Below are positions 8,526 through 16,890 of a stretch of DNA of 64,000 nt, in pieces. This DNA is from Desulfitobacterium hafniense DCB-2. GTDB taxonomy: Bacteria; Bacillota; Desulfitobacteriia; Desulfitobacteriales; Desulfitobacteriaceae. The notes under the pieces are model-generated. The model did no database searches and had not been told where the DNA came from. It worked only from the letters and a program-made list of their open reading frames with translations. The DNA is taken from NCBI RefSeq assembly GCF_000021925.1, contig NC_011830.1, forward strand, positions 768,501 through 832,500. Direction: 5' to 3'. A program made the translations under genes and the position numbers. Every line of letters begins with the position of its first letter. The stretch's first letter is position 1.

Positions 8526-8843
8526 ATGAGTGGATTCATTGGCTATGGATTGGGAATCGTTACTGTCCTTGCTGTCCAACTGTACAAAAAGAAGGAGACG
8601 ATGAAGAACCGCAAGTTCAGTGCCTGGAACTGGGGAATGGCTGCTTTTGTTTCGCTCTATGCCGGCTTCCTTGTATATTGGGTCTATATGGGAGTATGGG
8701 AAGGGCAGCCTAAACCCGGGGTAGTAGGATTGTTCATATTTGGCGCGATTGGTGTGGCAATGGTGGCGATAGCCCAACTCGTGTTCAATAAATTGGCGGG
8801 CAGAAAAATGATCCATAAGGCAACAAAGGAGGGGCAGGCATAA
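8526..8843 (+). CDS. rdhB: RdhB-like membrane anchor (divergent)
   Basis: 105 residues from ATG 8526; the in-frame ATG at 8514 touches the ribosome site AAAAGGAG and is unlikely. It has three hydrophobic segments and lies immediately before an rdhA, so it is assigned as RdhB by size, topology and place. It lacks the GHxKATSTAIF signature of the CprB-type anchors in this window. One base separates it from rdhA at 8845. Confidence 0.75.
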   Translation: MSGFIGYGLGIVTVLAVQLYKKKETMKNRKFSAWNWGMAAFVSLYAGFLVYWVYMGVWEGQPKPGVVGLFIFGAIGVAMVAIAQLVFNKLAGRKMIHKATKEGQA

Positions 8844-9166
8844 GATGGACGTAAAAGTAAGCAGAAGGTCATTTCTCAAGGGCACAGCATTAACGGGAGC
8901 GTTGACCGGTTTATTTACATTTACACCGGGTGCCAGGGAAAAGCTGATGGGTGACGGTGCTGCGGATGCCCTTGAATATCGCAGAGTGGACAAACCAACC
9001 TATGAGACAGTCGGTGAAGTCGGGCGATTCGATAATCGGAATAATGCTCACTCCCGTGGGTATTGGGATGAAAGCCAATCTTATTACATGTTTGGCCCCC
9101 AAGGGATGACGGCACTTCATGATACCGTGAAAAATATTGCCGCCGGCACACCTGAACCGGGATTTG

Positions 9167-9174
9167 ATCATCGT
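9167..9174 (+). repeat. Target-site duplication, left copy
   Basis: ATCATCGT directly before the left inverted repeat of the IS. It is repeated at 10684-10691. Confidence 0.92.
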
Positions 9175-10683
9175 CTCAACTTTCGCAGCGCGAAAATCTG
9201 TTCAAACTCAGTCTACTACTGGATTAGGCTAAAAATATTTTGTTCATTGACAGAAAAACACCTTTCGAATTGGTAAAATGGAAGTGACCAAACAACCATA
9301 ATTTCCAAAACAGAAAGGTGCGTATCTCCATGTTACAACACAACTCTCTGCCTGAACAGCATCAAAATCAGCTTTCTTTAATTTTTTCTTCCCTTAAGCT
9401 TAGTCAGCTGCTTCGAGCCGCTGGGATCCGCAAGTCCTATGGGGTTTCAAGCTTCGTTGTCTTCCAAATCATTTTCCAACTCGTTTTTCAAGGTCGAAAT
9501 CTGTTTCGGCTGTTAGAAGGAAGCCGGGCAGAATCTCTTCCAGGTAAAGATGTTGTTTATCGGTTTCTCAATGACTCTCGGTATAACTGGAGGCGTTTTT
9601 ACCAGTTACTCAGCCTCAAGATGGTCGGACGCTTTGAAAAGCTCACCTCTGCGCAGCGTATCCGTGTTTTTATCGTAGATGATTCTGTAATGGAGCGCGA
9701 ACGAAGCAAGAAAGTTGAACTCTTAGCCCGAGTGTTTGACCATGTTTCGGGCCGCTTTGTTCGCGGTTACACCTTACTAACCTTGGGCTGGTCTGACGGG
9801 TTCAGCTTCGCACCCCTTGATTTTACATTGATGAGTTCTGCAAAAGCTAAAAATCGTCTTTGTGAAATGAGAGAGGACTTAGACAAACGCTCCGTAGGCT
9901 ATAAGCGTCGCCTGGAAGCGATGAGCCCTAAACCGGACACCGTGGTTCAAATGCTTGAACGAGCTCTCAAAGCCGGATTCTCAGCGGATTACGTCCTAAT
10001 GGATAGTTGGTTTACCCATGCTCCACTTTTGCAAAAGCTAAGGGATAAGGAGCTTCACGTTATTGGAATGGTTAAAGAACTTAAGCAGCGTTATCTCTTT
10101 GAAGGAAAATCACTCAGTTTACGAGAGCTCTACGCGAGAGTCCCAAAGAACCCGAAAGCAGAAATACTGGGTTCAGTGCGTGTTCATACCCCTTCAGGCT
10201 TAGCTTTAAAAGTTGTTTTCGTCCAGAATCGAAACAACCGAAGAGAGTGGTTAGCGATCTTAACCACCGATCTTTCCTTAGAAACTACTGAAGTCGTAAG
10301 AATTTACGGGATGCGTTGGAGTATCGAAACGTTTTTCAAAATGGCCAAATCGCATTTGAAGCTAGGAACTGAATTTCAGGGCCGATCCTTCGATATGATG
10401 GTTAGTCACACAACCATAGTCTTTACCCGTTACCTCATCCTGGAGTGGGAACGAAGAGAAAACAATGATGAACGCTCTCTTGGGGGACTCTTTTATCTTT
10501 TTGCTGATGAGGTTATGGATTTAGACTTGAAAACAGCACTACGTCAGTTAATGACGTTTGTTCTTAATCTACTACCCAATAAACCAGAGAATAACGAATC
10601 ACTCAGTCAATTACAAAAGTGGATTGCTGCATTACCCAGTTATATCAAGGCTCTATTCCCTCAACTGGGGTGCGAAAGTTGAG
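9175..10683 (+). mobile_element. IS4-type insertion sequence, 1509 bp, inside rdhA
   Basis: Terminal inverted repeats CTCAACTTTCGCAGC (left) and the complement of GGTGCGAAAGTTGAG (right) match at all but one of 15 positions. The element is flanked by identical 8-bp direct repeats and carries one DDE transposase gene. The transposase stop lies within the right inverted repeat. The element looks intact and possibly still mobile. Confidence 0.95.
9330..10682 (+). CDS. IS4-family DDE transposase
   Basis: 450 residues from ATG 9330 (ribosome site AAAGGTG; a GTG at 9318 overlaps it). The DDE triad can be seen in IVDDS, MDSWF and the Y-(2)-R-(3)-E box in YGMRWSIETFFK, typical of IS4-group transposases. 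It cuts and moves the surrounding element. Length and reading frame look complete. Confidence 0.93.
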   Translation: MLQHNSLPEQHQNQLSLIFSSLKLSQLLRAAGIRKSYGVSSFVVFQIIFQLVFQGRNLFRLLEGSRAESLPGKDVVYRFLNDSRYNWRRFYQLLSLKMVGRFEKLTSAQRIRVFIVDDSVMERERSKKVELLARVFDHVSGRFVRGYTLLTLGWSDGFSFAPLDFTLMSSAKAKNRLCEMREDLDKRSVGYKRRLEAMSPKPDTVVQMLERALKAGFSADYVLMDSWFTHAPLLQKLRDKELHVIGMVKELKQRYLFEGKSLSLRELYARVPKNPKAEILGSVRVHTPSGLALKVVFVQNRNNRREWLAILTTDLSLETTEVVRIYGMRWSIETFFKMAKSHLKLGTEFQGRSFDMMVSHTTIVFTRYLILEWERRENNDERSLGGLFYLFADEVMDLDLKTALRQLMTFVLNLLPNKPENNESLSQLQKWIAALPSYIKALFPQLGCES

Positions 10684-10691
10684 ATCATCGT
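10684..10691 (+). repeat. Target-site duplication, right copy
   Basis: ATCATCGT directly after the right inverted repeat, identical to 9167-9174. The rdhA frame resumes at 10692. Confidence 0.92.
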
Positions 10692-11780
10692 GATTTATCA
10701 TTATTTATGAGTTCTGCCCTGTTATTTAAGGTGGGCAGCTTTGCGACCTCGCATATTTGGGAGCCGGAACTGCCTCCGGGATTAACAGAACCCTATCAGA
10801 CGACTCCGGAAGAAGCAGCCCAGACGGTGAAAATGGCGGCGAAGCATTTTGGTGCCAGCGTTGTTGGAACATGTAAGCTTAATCGGAATTGGCTTTTTAG
10901 CCATAGATATCACAACGAGAACTGGAAGACGGATGCCAAAGACTTATTTACGAAAGTTTTCGGTCTTGAAAAAGGCCTGTTGGGACCGGTCATGACGCCT
11001 GAGGAAAGAAAGACGCTGCAATTGCCCCATGTTGACGATGAATTGCCCCAGGAGATGAATAATGTGGTCGTCTGCGGCATTGAAATGGACTATGAGGCCT
11101 ACCGGCGGACCCTTTCCTGCGTTGAAGTAGCTGAAACATATCGTGCCTACAGCTTTGATAAATTCTTGATTATGCATTTGGCTCTCTTTATCAATTATAT
11201 GGGCTACCGTGCCTGGCCCTTTGGCAGCTATGGACCGGGATTGGGAATCCCCATGGCCGTTGATGCCGGGTTGGGGGAGATGGGGCGGAATGGTCTCCTC
11301 ATCAATCCGGAGCTGGGACCTCGCCTGCGCATTTGCGGCGTGATCACCGACATGCCTATGCAGCCGGATAAACCCATCGATATGGGGGTGGCTAAATTTT
11401 GTGAGACCTGCGCAATTTGTGCCGATAATTGTCCTTCCGAGTCTATTCCCAAAGATAATAATCGTACAGCCGAAGCTGTTTATAACACCACGAATTATGG
11501 TGTTAAAAAGTGGCCGATCGATGCCAGCAAATGCAAAGCCTATTGGGATGACCACAATATAAGCGCCTGCGGCAACTGTGTCCATTATTGTCCCTATAAC
11601 AAGCCCAATACGGCAATGCACAGAATGGCCGCCCATATGGCGCCGGTTCTGGGGTCCGCACTTGTTAAAATGGATGAAACGCTGGGGTATTCAGAGCCTA
11701 AAGATGTGGCAAGTTGGTGGGCCCAGAACCCGAATAAGTTTCATCCGAGAAGCACCAGGAAGTAAGCGGAACGACAAAGA

Positions 11781-11808
11781 CTGCCGGCTCTCCAACGGGA
11801 GCCGGCAG
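11781..11808 (+). terminator. Hairpin between rdhA and rdhC
   Basis: Stem CTGCCGGCTC / GAGCCGGCAG with an 8-base loop and no T-run. As with the hairpin between cprA and cprC at 55053, it may attenuate transcription or protect the 3' end of rdhBA mRNA rather than fully terminate. Confidence 0.55.
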
Positions 11809-11862
11809 CTCACGATATGGTTTTGCTGTACTAGTTTGTAGAAGTCTCTGGAGGAAGTAATC

Positions 11863-13038
11863 ATGTTGAAGCGCGTTATGGTGGTTGTTGCAGTTGTCAT
11901 GTTGATGGGGGTTTTGGTCTACGCCAATTTGACGGCAGAGAAGAATGAACTTATCTACTTGAAACAGATTTTGCCGCAAACAGATTTCGCAAAAACAAGT
12001 GACAGCCCGCCAATATTCAAAGCGGTTCAAAGCGATGGCAACAATTATTTTTTTGTCGTATTTGGTGAGGCCAACGGATATGGCGGTCCAATAAAGATGG
12101 CCACTGTAATCAATCAACTGGGAGAGATTCAACAGGTTGTGGTGGTGGAGAATCGAGAGACGCCCAGTTTTTTGAACAAAGTCTTAAAAGCAAACTATCT
12201 GGATCAGTTTAAGGGCAGAGAAGCCAATGCCCCCCTTGAACTGGGTGCGGACATTGATTCCGTCACAGGGGCTACAGTGAGTACCAGAGCTATCGCTGAT
12301 GCCGTACGGCAGGGGAGCTATGAAGCAGCGGTAAGGCAACTCGGTTTAAATGTTCCGCAAAGGACCGAATCATGGCAGTTTGGGCTTGCCGAAGCTCTGG
12401 CAGTCCTTTTGTATCTGGCTGTATTGATGCTTGGTCTGGTATGGAAGAAGCCGCAAACCCGTTTGCTTACCTCACTGGTGTCCGTTGTTGTTTTAGGGTT
12501 CTGGCTGAAAATCCAAATTTCATTATCGTCTGTTTCAGGATTATTTCTGGGGTATTGGCCTGCTGTGCGCCCCAATATTGTTTGGTATGTGATCGTGATC
12601 GGCGGCCTCGGTATGGTGGTCTTTTCCGGACGCAATCTCTATTGCTATTGGCTGTGTCCCTTCGGAGGGGTGCAGGAATTAACAAGTATGCTTAAAAGTG
12701 AACCCCAACGGCGAAGAGTGGCCAACCCAATTCTGAAATTATTACCGAAAGTACTGCTGTGGTTTGGTTTGCTGCTGATCTTCTTTTTCCGGAACCCTGC
12801 GGTTGGCAGTTATGAACCGTTTGGAACCTTATTCGGACTCTCCGGGACGATTCTCAATTGGCTGTTATTGCTTGTAATTATCGTGGCATCTATCTTTATC
12901 TACAGGTTCTGGTGTGATTGCCTTTGTCCGGTGGGGGCGTTTCTGGAGATCTGTCTTAACATCAGGCGAAGGCTGGGGAAAGCTTTCAGGCACTTAGCTA
13001 AGCCGGCCTCCCCTGACCAGACGCCGGTCAAGCAGTAA
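11863..13038 (+). CDS. rdhC: RdhC/PceC: FMN-binding NosR-like membrane protein
   Basis: 391 residues. An N-terminal membrane anchor is followed by an extracytoplasmic FMN-binding domain with the covalent-flavin motif SVTGATVST (about residues 129-137). About five further membrane spans follow, with two cysteine motifs, CYWLCPFGG and CDCLCPVGA, near membrane faces. PceC/CprC-type proteins are flavoproteins suggested to pass electrons across the membrane to RdhA. Part of the operon whose rdhA is broken, so it could still serve other RdhA proteins. Confidence 0.92.
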   Translation: MLKRVMVVVAVVMLMGVLVYANLTAEKNELIYLKQILPQTDFAKTSDSPPIFKAVQSDGNNYFFVVFGEANGYGGPIKMATVINQLGEIQQVVVVENRETPSFLNKVLKANYLDQFKGREANAPLELGADIDSVTGATVSTRAIADAVRQGSYEAAVRQLGLNVPQRTESWQFGLAEALAVLLYLAVLMLGLVWKKPQTRLLTSLVSVVVLGFWLKIQISLSSVSGLFLGYWPAVRPNIVWYVIVIGGLGMVVFSGRNLYCYWLCPFGGVQELTSMLKSEPQRRRVANPILKLLPKVLLWFGLLLIFFFRNPAVGSYEPFGTLFGLSGTILNWLLLLVIIVASIFIYRFWCDCLCPVGAFLEICLNIRRRLGKAFRHLAKPASPDQTPVKQ

Positions 13039-13073
13039 TTTCTATAGTGTAACAAAGTTGCGGGAGGTTTACT

Positions 13074-13268
13074 ATGAGCACTCCTAAATTCAGTATTATG
13101 AGCTGTTTTTTTAGTATTGCGGCACTTTTCTTGATCGCTTTGATCATTGGGCAGAACATAGAGTCCAACATCACTATGGATTTAAGTTCCCAGAAAATCA
13201 TCATGGAATCTCCCGCCCCTCCAGAACCTGAAACGCCGATAGATATGCATAACTTTACCGTGGAATGA
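13074..13268 (+). CDS. Small single-span membrane protein after rdhC
   Basis: 64 residues with one hydrophobic helix (about 8-26) and a Pro-rich polar tail (SPAPPEPETP). GGGAGG precedes ATG 13074. No family is recognised. It is one of four tiny membrane proteins found directly after the four rdhC genes of this window (others at 16683, 37485 and 56304), but has little sequence in common with them. Confidence 0.65.
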   Translation: MSTPKFSIMSCFFSIAALFLIALIIGQNIESNITMDLSSQKIIMESPAPPEPETPIDMHNFTVE

Positions 13269-13300
13269 ACCAATACGTGTATGCCTTCACAAAATTAGCG

Positions 13301-13348
13301 GAACTGTATCACTGGATATAGGGGCAATACGTCTGAATAATTTACAAT
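13301..13348 (+). promoter_or_regulatory. Promoter with shared block and TATC-N4-GATA element before PceA-like gene
   Basis: Second copy of the 28-bp block at 8377. It includes TATC-N4-GATA (13307-13318) and -10 TACAAT (13343-13348) at the same spacing. Both rdh operons of this part are therefore likely under one regulator that differs from the dehalobox regulators. Confidence 0.65.
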
Positions 13349-13393
13349 AAAGCAAAACCGTAAATTGTGCAGAATAAAGGGAGGTTAGACTAC

Positions 13394-15046
13394 GTGAAGA
13401 TGAATTTAGACAGGAGATCTTTTCTTAAAGCATCTCTGGTGAGCGTCGCGGCTGTTGCCGCTGCTTCGGCTGCGGCGGCCAAGGAAACCTTTGCCCCATT
13501 GACAGCTGAGGCCGCGGAGATAATCGCGCCGATCAGGGAGACCGCGGAATTTCCTTACCAAGTCGATCCCAAATACCAACGCCTGCCGGCGGAAAAGCTT
13601 GCCTACCTAAGAATGTTTGATCCGGAAGAGAACAAAGGCCCGATCAAGTTTCATTTTGACGATGTTTCCAAGATCACCGGTAAGAAGGATACGGGCAAGG
13701 ACCTGCCCCTGCTTAACGCCGAATCTCTCGGCATTAAAGGGCGTCCGGCGACCCTTAGTGAAACAGGAGCCATTTTCTTCTCCCATCATGACGGCAGCGT
13801 CTTACCCCTGCGCGAAAAGGAAATGGGGTGGCGCGCCCTGGATATGGCCCTGGTGGTAGCGTCCTGGTCGGTGGAATATCACTACAACGGATTTACCGCC
13901 CCCGGCAGCGGTCCGGGCGGGGTGATTGCCCATTATCCGTTCAATCCCATGACCAATGAAACGGGAACGGAACCGGTGTTTCTGGCGGGAATGTATAGCT
14001 GGGATAATACCAAAGCCCGGGAAAGGCGGGAGCAAGGACGGCAATGGAAGTTCGAGTCGGTGGAAGAGGCCAGCCGGATTGTGAAAAAAGCCGCCCGCTT
14101 TTTGGGAGCGGATATGGCCGGCATTGCCCCTTATGACGATCGCTGGACGTTTTCAACCTGGTGCAGACCAAATCTGAAACCCTTTAAACTGCCTAATGGC
14201 AGAACGGAGTATTTTCCGACTGATCCTTTCAAACTGATGAAAGGAGAGGTGGAAGTTTACGGATCGACATCTGTGGAAGCGGATTGGGAAAAATATGCCG
14301 GCTTCACGCCCAAATCCGTCATTGCCATGACCTTCGAGATGGATTACGAAGCCTACCGCACAGCGCCGTCCGTTCTGCAAGGCGCGGCACCGGGCAAGTC
14401 CTACTCGAACATGGGAGAAGTGGCCTATAAGGTTGCCTCTTTTTTGAGAGAGATTGGCTACAATGCCGTTCCTTCTGGAAATGACACCGGGATGAGCGTG
14501 CCCATTGCCGTTCAGGCCGGTCTCGGCGAGGCCGGAAGATCAGGGCAGCTCATCACGCAAAAGTACGGGCCCAGAGTGCGGATCGCCAAAGTTTATACCG
14601 ATTTGGAACTTGTTCCGGACAAGCCGATCAACATCGGCGCCCGGGAGTTCTGCCGCCTCTGCCTGAAATGTGCGGACGTCTGCCCGGCTCAGGCGATCTC
14701 CCATGTGAAAGACCCCTGGGTTTTGCAGCCTGAAGATTGCACCCCTTCGGAAAATCCCTATACGGAAAAATGGCAATTCGACTCCCAGCGCTGCCTCTCT
14801 TTCTTCGCTTATAACGGCGGGGACTGCGGGAGCTGTATCGCGGTCTGCTCCTGGAACAAAATCGATGCCTGGCAGCATGATGTGGCCAGAATTGCCACCC
14901 AAATTCCCTTGGTTCAAGATGCGGCCCGTAAGTTCGATGAGTGGTTTGGTTACAATGGCCCGGTTAATCCTGAAGAACGGATCGAATCCGGCTACATTGC
15001 CAACATGGTCAAAGATTTCTGGAAAGACACCGAGCCCACAAAGTAA
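13394..15046 (+). CDS. rdhA: PceA-like reductive dehalogenase (chlorinated-ethene/ethane type)
   Basis: 550 residues from GTG 13394, 9 bases after GGGAGG; an in-frame ATG follows at 13400. Tat signal DRRSFLKASLVSVAA. Length and many segments (VSKITGKKDTGKDLP, QQWKFES-like and RKFDEWFGY) recall tetrachloroethene dehalogenase PceA and its relative DcaA rather than CprA. Cluster motifs are CRLCLKCADVCP (about 420) and CGSCIAVCS (about 478; Ser replaces the usual Pro). It probably acts on small chlorinated aliphatics. It is clearly divergent from PceA as I remember it, so the true substrate is open. Confidence 0.92.
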   Translation: MKMNLDRRSFLKASLVSVAAVAAASAAAAKETFAPLTAEAAEIIAPIRETAEFPYQVDPKYQRLPAEKLAYLRMFDPEENKGPIKFHFDDVSKITGKKDTGKDLPLLNAESLGIKGRPATLSETGAIFFSHHDGSVLPLREKEMGWRALDMALVVASWSVEYHYNGFTAPGSGPGGVIAHYPFNPMTNETGTEPVFLAGMYSWDNTKARERREQGRQWKFESVEEASRIVKKAARFLGADMAGIAPYDDRWTFSTWCRPNLKPFKLPNGRTEYFPTDPFKLMKGEVEVYGSTSVEADWEKYAGFTPKSVIAMTFEMDYEAYRTAPSVLQGAAPGKSYSNMGEVAYKVASFLREIGYNAVPSGNDTGMSVPIAVQAGLGEAGRSGQLITQKYGPRVRIAKVYTDLELVPDKPINIGAREFCRLCLKCADVCPAQAISHVKDPWVLQPEDCTPSENPYTEKWQFDSQRCLSFFAYNGGDCGSCIAVCSWNKIDAWQHDVARIATQIPLVQDAARKFDEWFGYNGPVNPEERIESGYIANMVKDFWKDTEPTK

Positions 15047-15061
15047 AGGAGGAAAGCGGAA

Positions 15062-15367
15062 ATGGAAATTGTCTTTATGTTCTTTGGTATGCTGATGCTT
15101 CTGATTCAATACGGCATTTGGCGTTATTCGAAAAGCAAGGGAAAAGACACAATTCCGATTCAGATTTGCGGTTTTTTAGCCAATTTCTTATTGATATTTA
15201 CTTTGGCCTGGGGGTATGCCAGCCTGCTGGAACATGAATATCAGGCCGTGGCGATGGGGTTTGTCTTTTTTGGCGGATTGACTTTGATTCCCACCATCAT
15301 CACCTACAGGCTATTGAATCCCTCGTTAAAAAAGACTAAAGATCGTTCTGAAACCCTCTCCACGTGA
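15062..15367 (+). CDS. rdhB: PceB-like membrane anchor
   Basis: 101 residues with three membrane helices. It closely resembles PceB (LIQYGIWRY, GKDTIPIQICGFLANF and ITYRLLNP segments). It follows rdhA by 15 bases, giving the pce-type order A-B-C-T rather than the B-A order of the cpr-type units here. GGAGGAAA precedes the ATG. Confidence 0.92.
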   Translation: MEIVFMFFGMLMLLIQYGIWRYSKSKGKDTIPIQICGFLANFLLIFTLAWGYASLLEHEYQAVAMGFVFFGGLTLIPTIITYRLLNPSLKKTKDRSETLST

Positions 15368-15492
15368 CCAGGACTTGGCTAAACTGGAGAAATAACAATT
15401 TACTCAATAGGTACAGTCACTTGTCGCCTTGGCTATAAGTGGCTGACGTTCTTTGCTGCGTCATTTGCTTAAGACAAAGAAGGATGGAAATA

Positions 15493-16737
15493 ATGGCTAA
15501 GAAGAAGAGAGACCTGGAGTTCTATTATCTGATAATCCTGTTTTTATCCGGGATGGGGGCTATTTTTTACAGTATTATTTGGGGCGATAAAACCATTGAT
15601 TACGAGGCGGTGCTTCAGCAGAACCTCCCCGGCGTTACAGCCATTGAAAAAACCATAGGAACCCAACGGGCTTACAAAGTCGAGGCCGCAGGAGAAAAAT
15701 ATTATGCCGTTTGCGATTCGGCTGTAGGATATCAATCCCGGATTGAGGTCATGACTATCGTCGGTTCAGCCGGATCCGTGGTCAAGGCTGTGGTGACCAA
15801 ACATGGCGAGACGCCCATCTTCTTTGAAAGACTTTATACCCAAAAACTGTTTGAACGGTTTGAGGGCCTTTCTGTCAGAGAGCCCATTTATTTGGGAGGA
15901 GCTTCCGGCTATTCCGGTGACCTGGACAACAGAGAAACGGATAATTACATTGATGCCATAACAGGTTCAACGCTTTCGTCTCACGCTGTTGCCGAGTCTG
16001 TCAACAAATCAACAGCTTATGTCGCTTCGCAATTCTTTAATACCCATTGGGATAATCCTTATGATCGTTTTCAATTTACTGTGAAGGACTTGGCGATGAT
16101 GATGATTTATCTCATTGCACTTGCCGCAGCTTATCTCAAAAAGTTAGTCCGTTTCCGGCTTTGGCTGCTTCTGGCAAGCTTCGCTGTCATGGGCTTCTAT
16201 GTGAAACGATTCATAGCAGTCAGCAATCTGTTCTCTTTGATTACCCTGCAAATCCCCAGGTTGACCGATCTGGGCTGGTACGTGCTGATCATTGGAGCGT
16301 TGGGCTTTATTGTTCTGCTCGGCAAGAACATGTATTGTGCGTGGATTTGCCCCTTCGGGGCAGTTCAGGAGGCTCTGAACAAAGTTTCCGGTTTTAAATC
16401 CTGGGGGATATCCCCGCAAACCATCAAGAGAATGAAGCTGGTTGCACCGACTCTTTTATGGCTGGCCGTGATGCTGGGCACTTTTTTAGGAGACTATGGA
16501 ACCTTGGACTACCAGCCCTTCAGTGCGCTTTTCCTGTTTAAAGCAGTATGGGTCATGTGGTTAATGCTGCCGGTCTTTATCTTTATCAGCTTGTTTATCA
16601 GCCGGTTTTACTGTCAATTCTTCTGCCCCGTGGGCTTTTTGTTAACCTTGCTCAATCGTTGGCGGAATAAGGGAGTGAGAGCATGCCAGCAAATAAGGGT
16701 TCAAATGGGGAATCATTGGAAAAGCAGCAAAGGCTAA
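15493..16737 (+). CDS. rdhC: RdhC/PceC: FMN-binding membrane protein
   Basis: 414 residues from ATG 15493, 9 bases after AAAGAAGG; longer in-frame starts exist at 15484 and 15439. Layout: N-terminal span, FMN-binding domain with the flavinylation-type motif AITGSTLSS, then several spans with CAWICPFGA and CQFFCPVGF. It is the third gene of a pceABCT-like operon. The proposed role is electron transfer to, or maturation of, the dehalogenase. Confidence 0.9.
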   Translation: MAKKKRDLEFYYLIILFLSGMGAIFYSIIWGDKTIDYEAVLQQNLPGVTAIEKTIGTQRAYKVEAAGEKYYAVCDSAVGYQSRIEVMTIVGSAGSVVKAVVTKHGETPIFFERLYTQKLFERFEGLSVREPIYLGGASGYSGDLDNRETDNYIDAITGSTLSSHAVAESVNKSTAYVASQFFNTHWDNPYDRFQFTVKDLAMMMIYLIALAAAYLKKLVRFRLWLLLASFAVMGFYVKRFIAVSNLFSLITLQIPRLTDLGWYVLIIGALGFIVLLGKNMYCAWICPFGAVQEALNKVSGFKSWGISPQTIKRMKLVAPTLLWLAVMLGTFLGDYGTLDYQPFSALFLFKAVWVMWLMLPVFIFISLFISRFYCQFFCPVGFLLTLLNRWRNKGVRACQQIRVQMGNHWKSSKG

Positions 16738-16838
16738 AGACCGGAGATCTGCTGTTTGCCGCCTTAATCCTGCTCCTTGGAGCAGCACACATTATCGTGA
16801 TGCTTCAATCCGTGGGAATTATCCGGGCGGATCGCTGA
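16683..16838 (+). CDS. Small single-span membrane protein overlapping rdhC
   Basis: 51 residues encoded in another frame, overlapping the rdhC end by 55 bases. GGGAG stands 7 bases before ATG 16683. It has a charged N-terminus (SLEKQQRLK), one hydrophobic helix (LLFAALILLLGAAHIIVML) and the end IIRADR. Its place and form match the small ORFs at 37485 and 56304. No known family. Confidence 0.65.
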   Translation: MPANKGSNGESLEKQQRLKTGDLLFAALILLLGAAHIIVMLQSVGIIRADR

Positions 16839-16890
16839 AAAGCTTATCCAGGAGGAAACAGGACGTTGTCAACATGGAGGGCCTTGAAGA

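Larger units (their letters stand above)
8845..11765 (+). pseudogene. rdhA: Reductive dehalogenase rdhA interrupted by an insertion sequence
   Basis: Residues 1-110 are encoded by 8845-9174 (Tat motif SRRSFLKGTALTG) and the remainder by 10692-11765. Removing the IS and one 8-bp target copy joins ...GFDHR to DLSLFMSSALLFK in the same frame and restores a 467-residue RdhA. That protein has both cluster motifs, CETCAICADNCP and CGNCVHYCP. No other frameshift or stop was seen, so the insertion may be recent. As it stands the 5' part gives a truncated protein running into the IS, and the 3' part lacks the export signal; no active enzyme is expected. ATG 8845 follows AAAGGAGGGG. Confidence 0.92.

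Noticed and set aside
8845..9276. 143-codon ORF with Tat motif ending at 9276
   Set aside because: It is the head of the interrupted rdhA running into the IS; the last ~33 codons are IS sequence, so it is not a separate gene.
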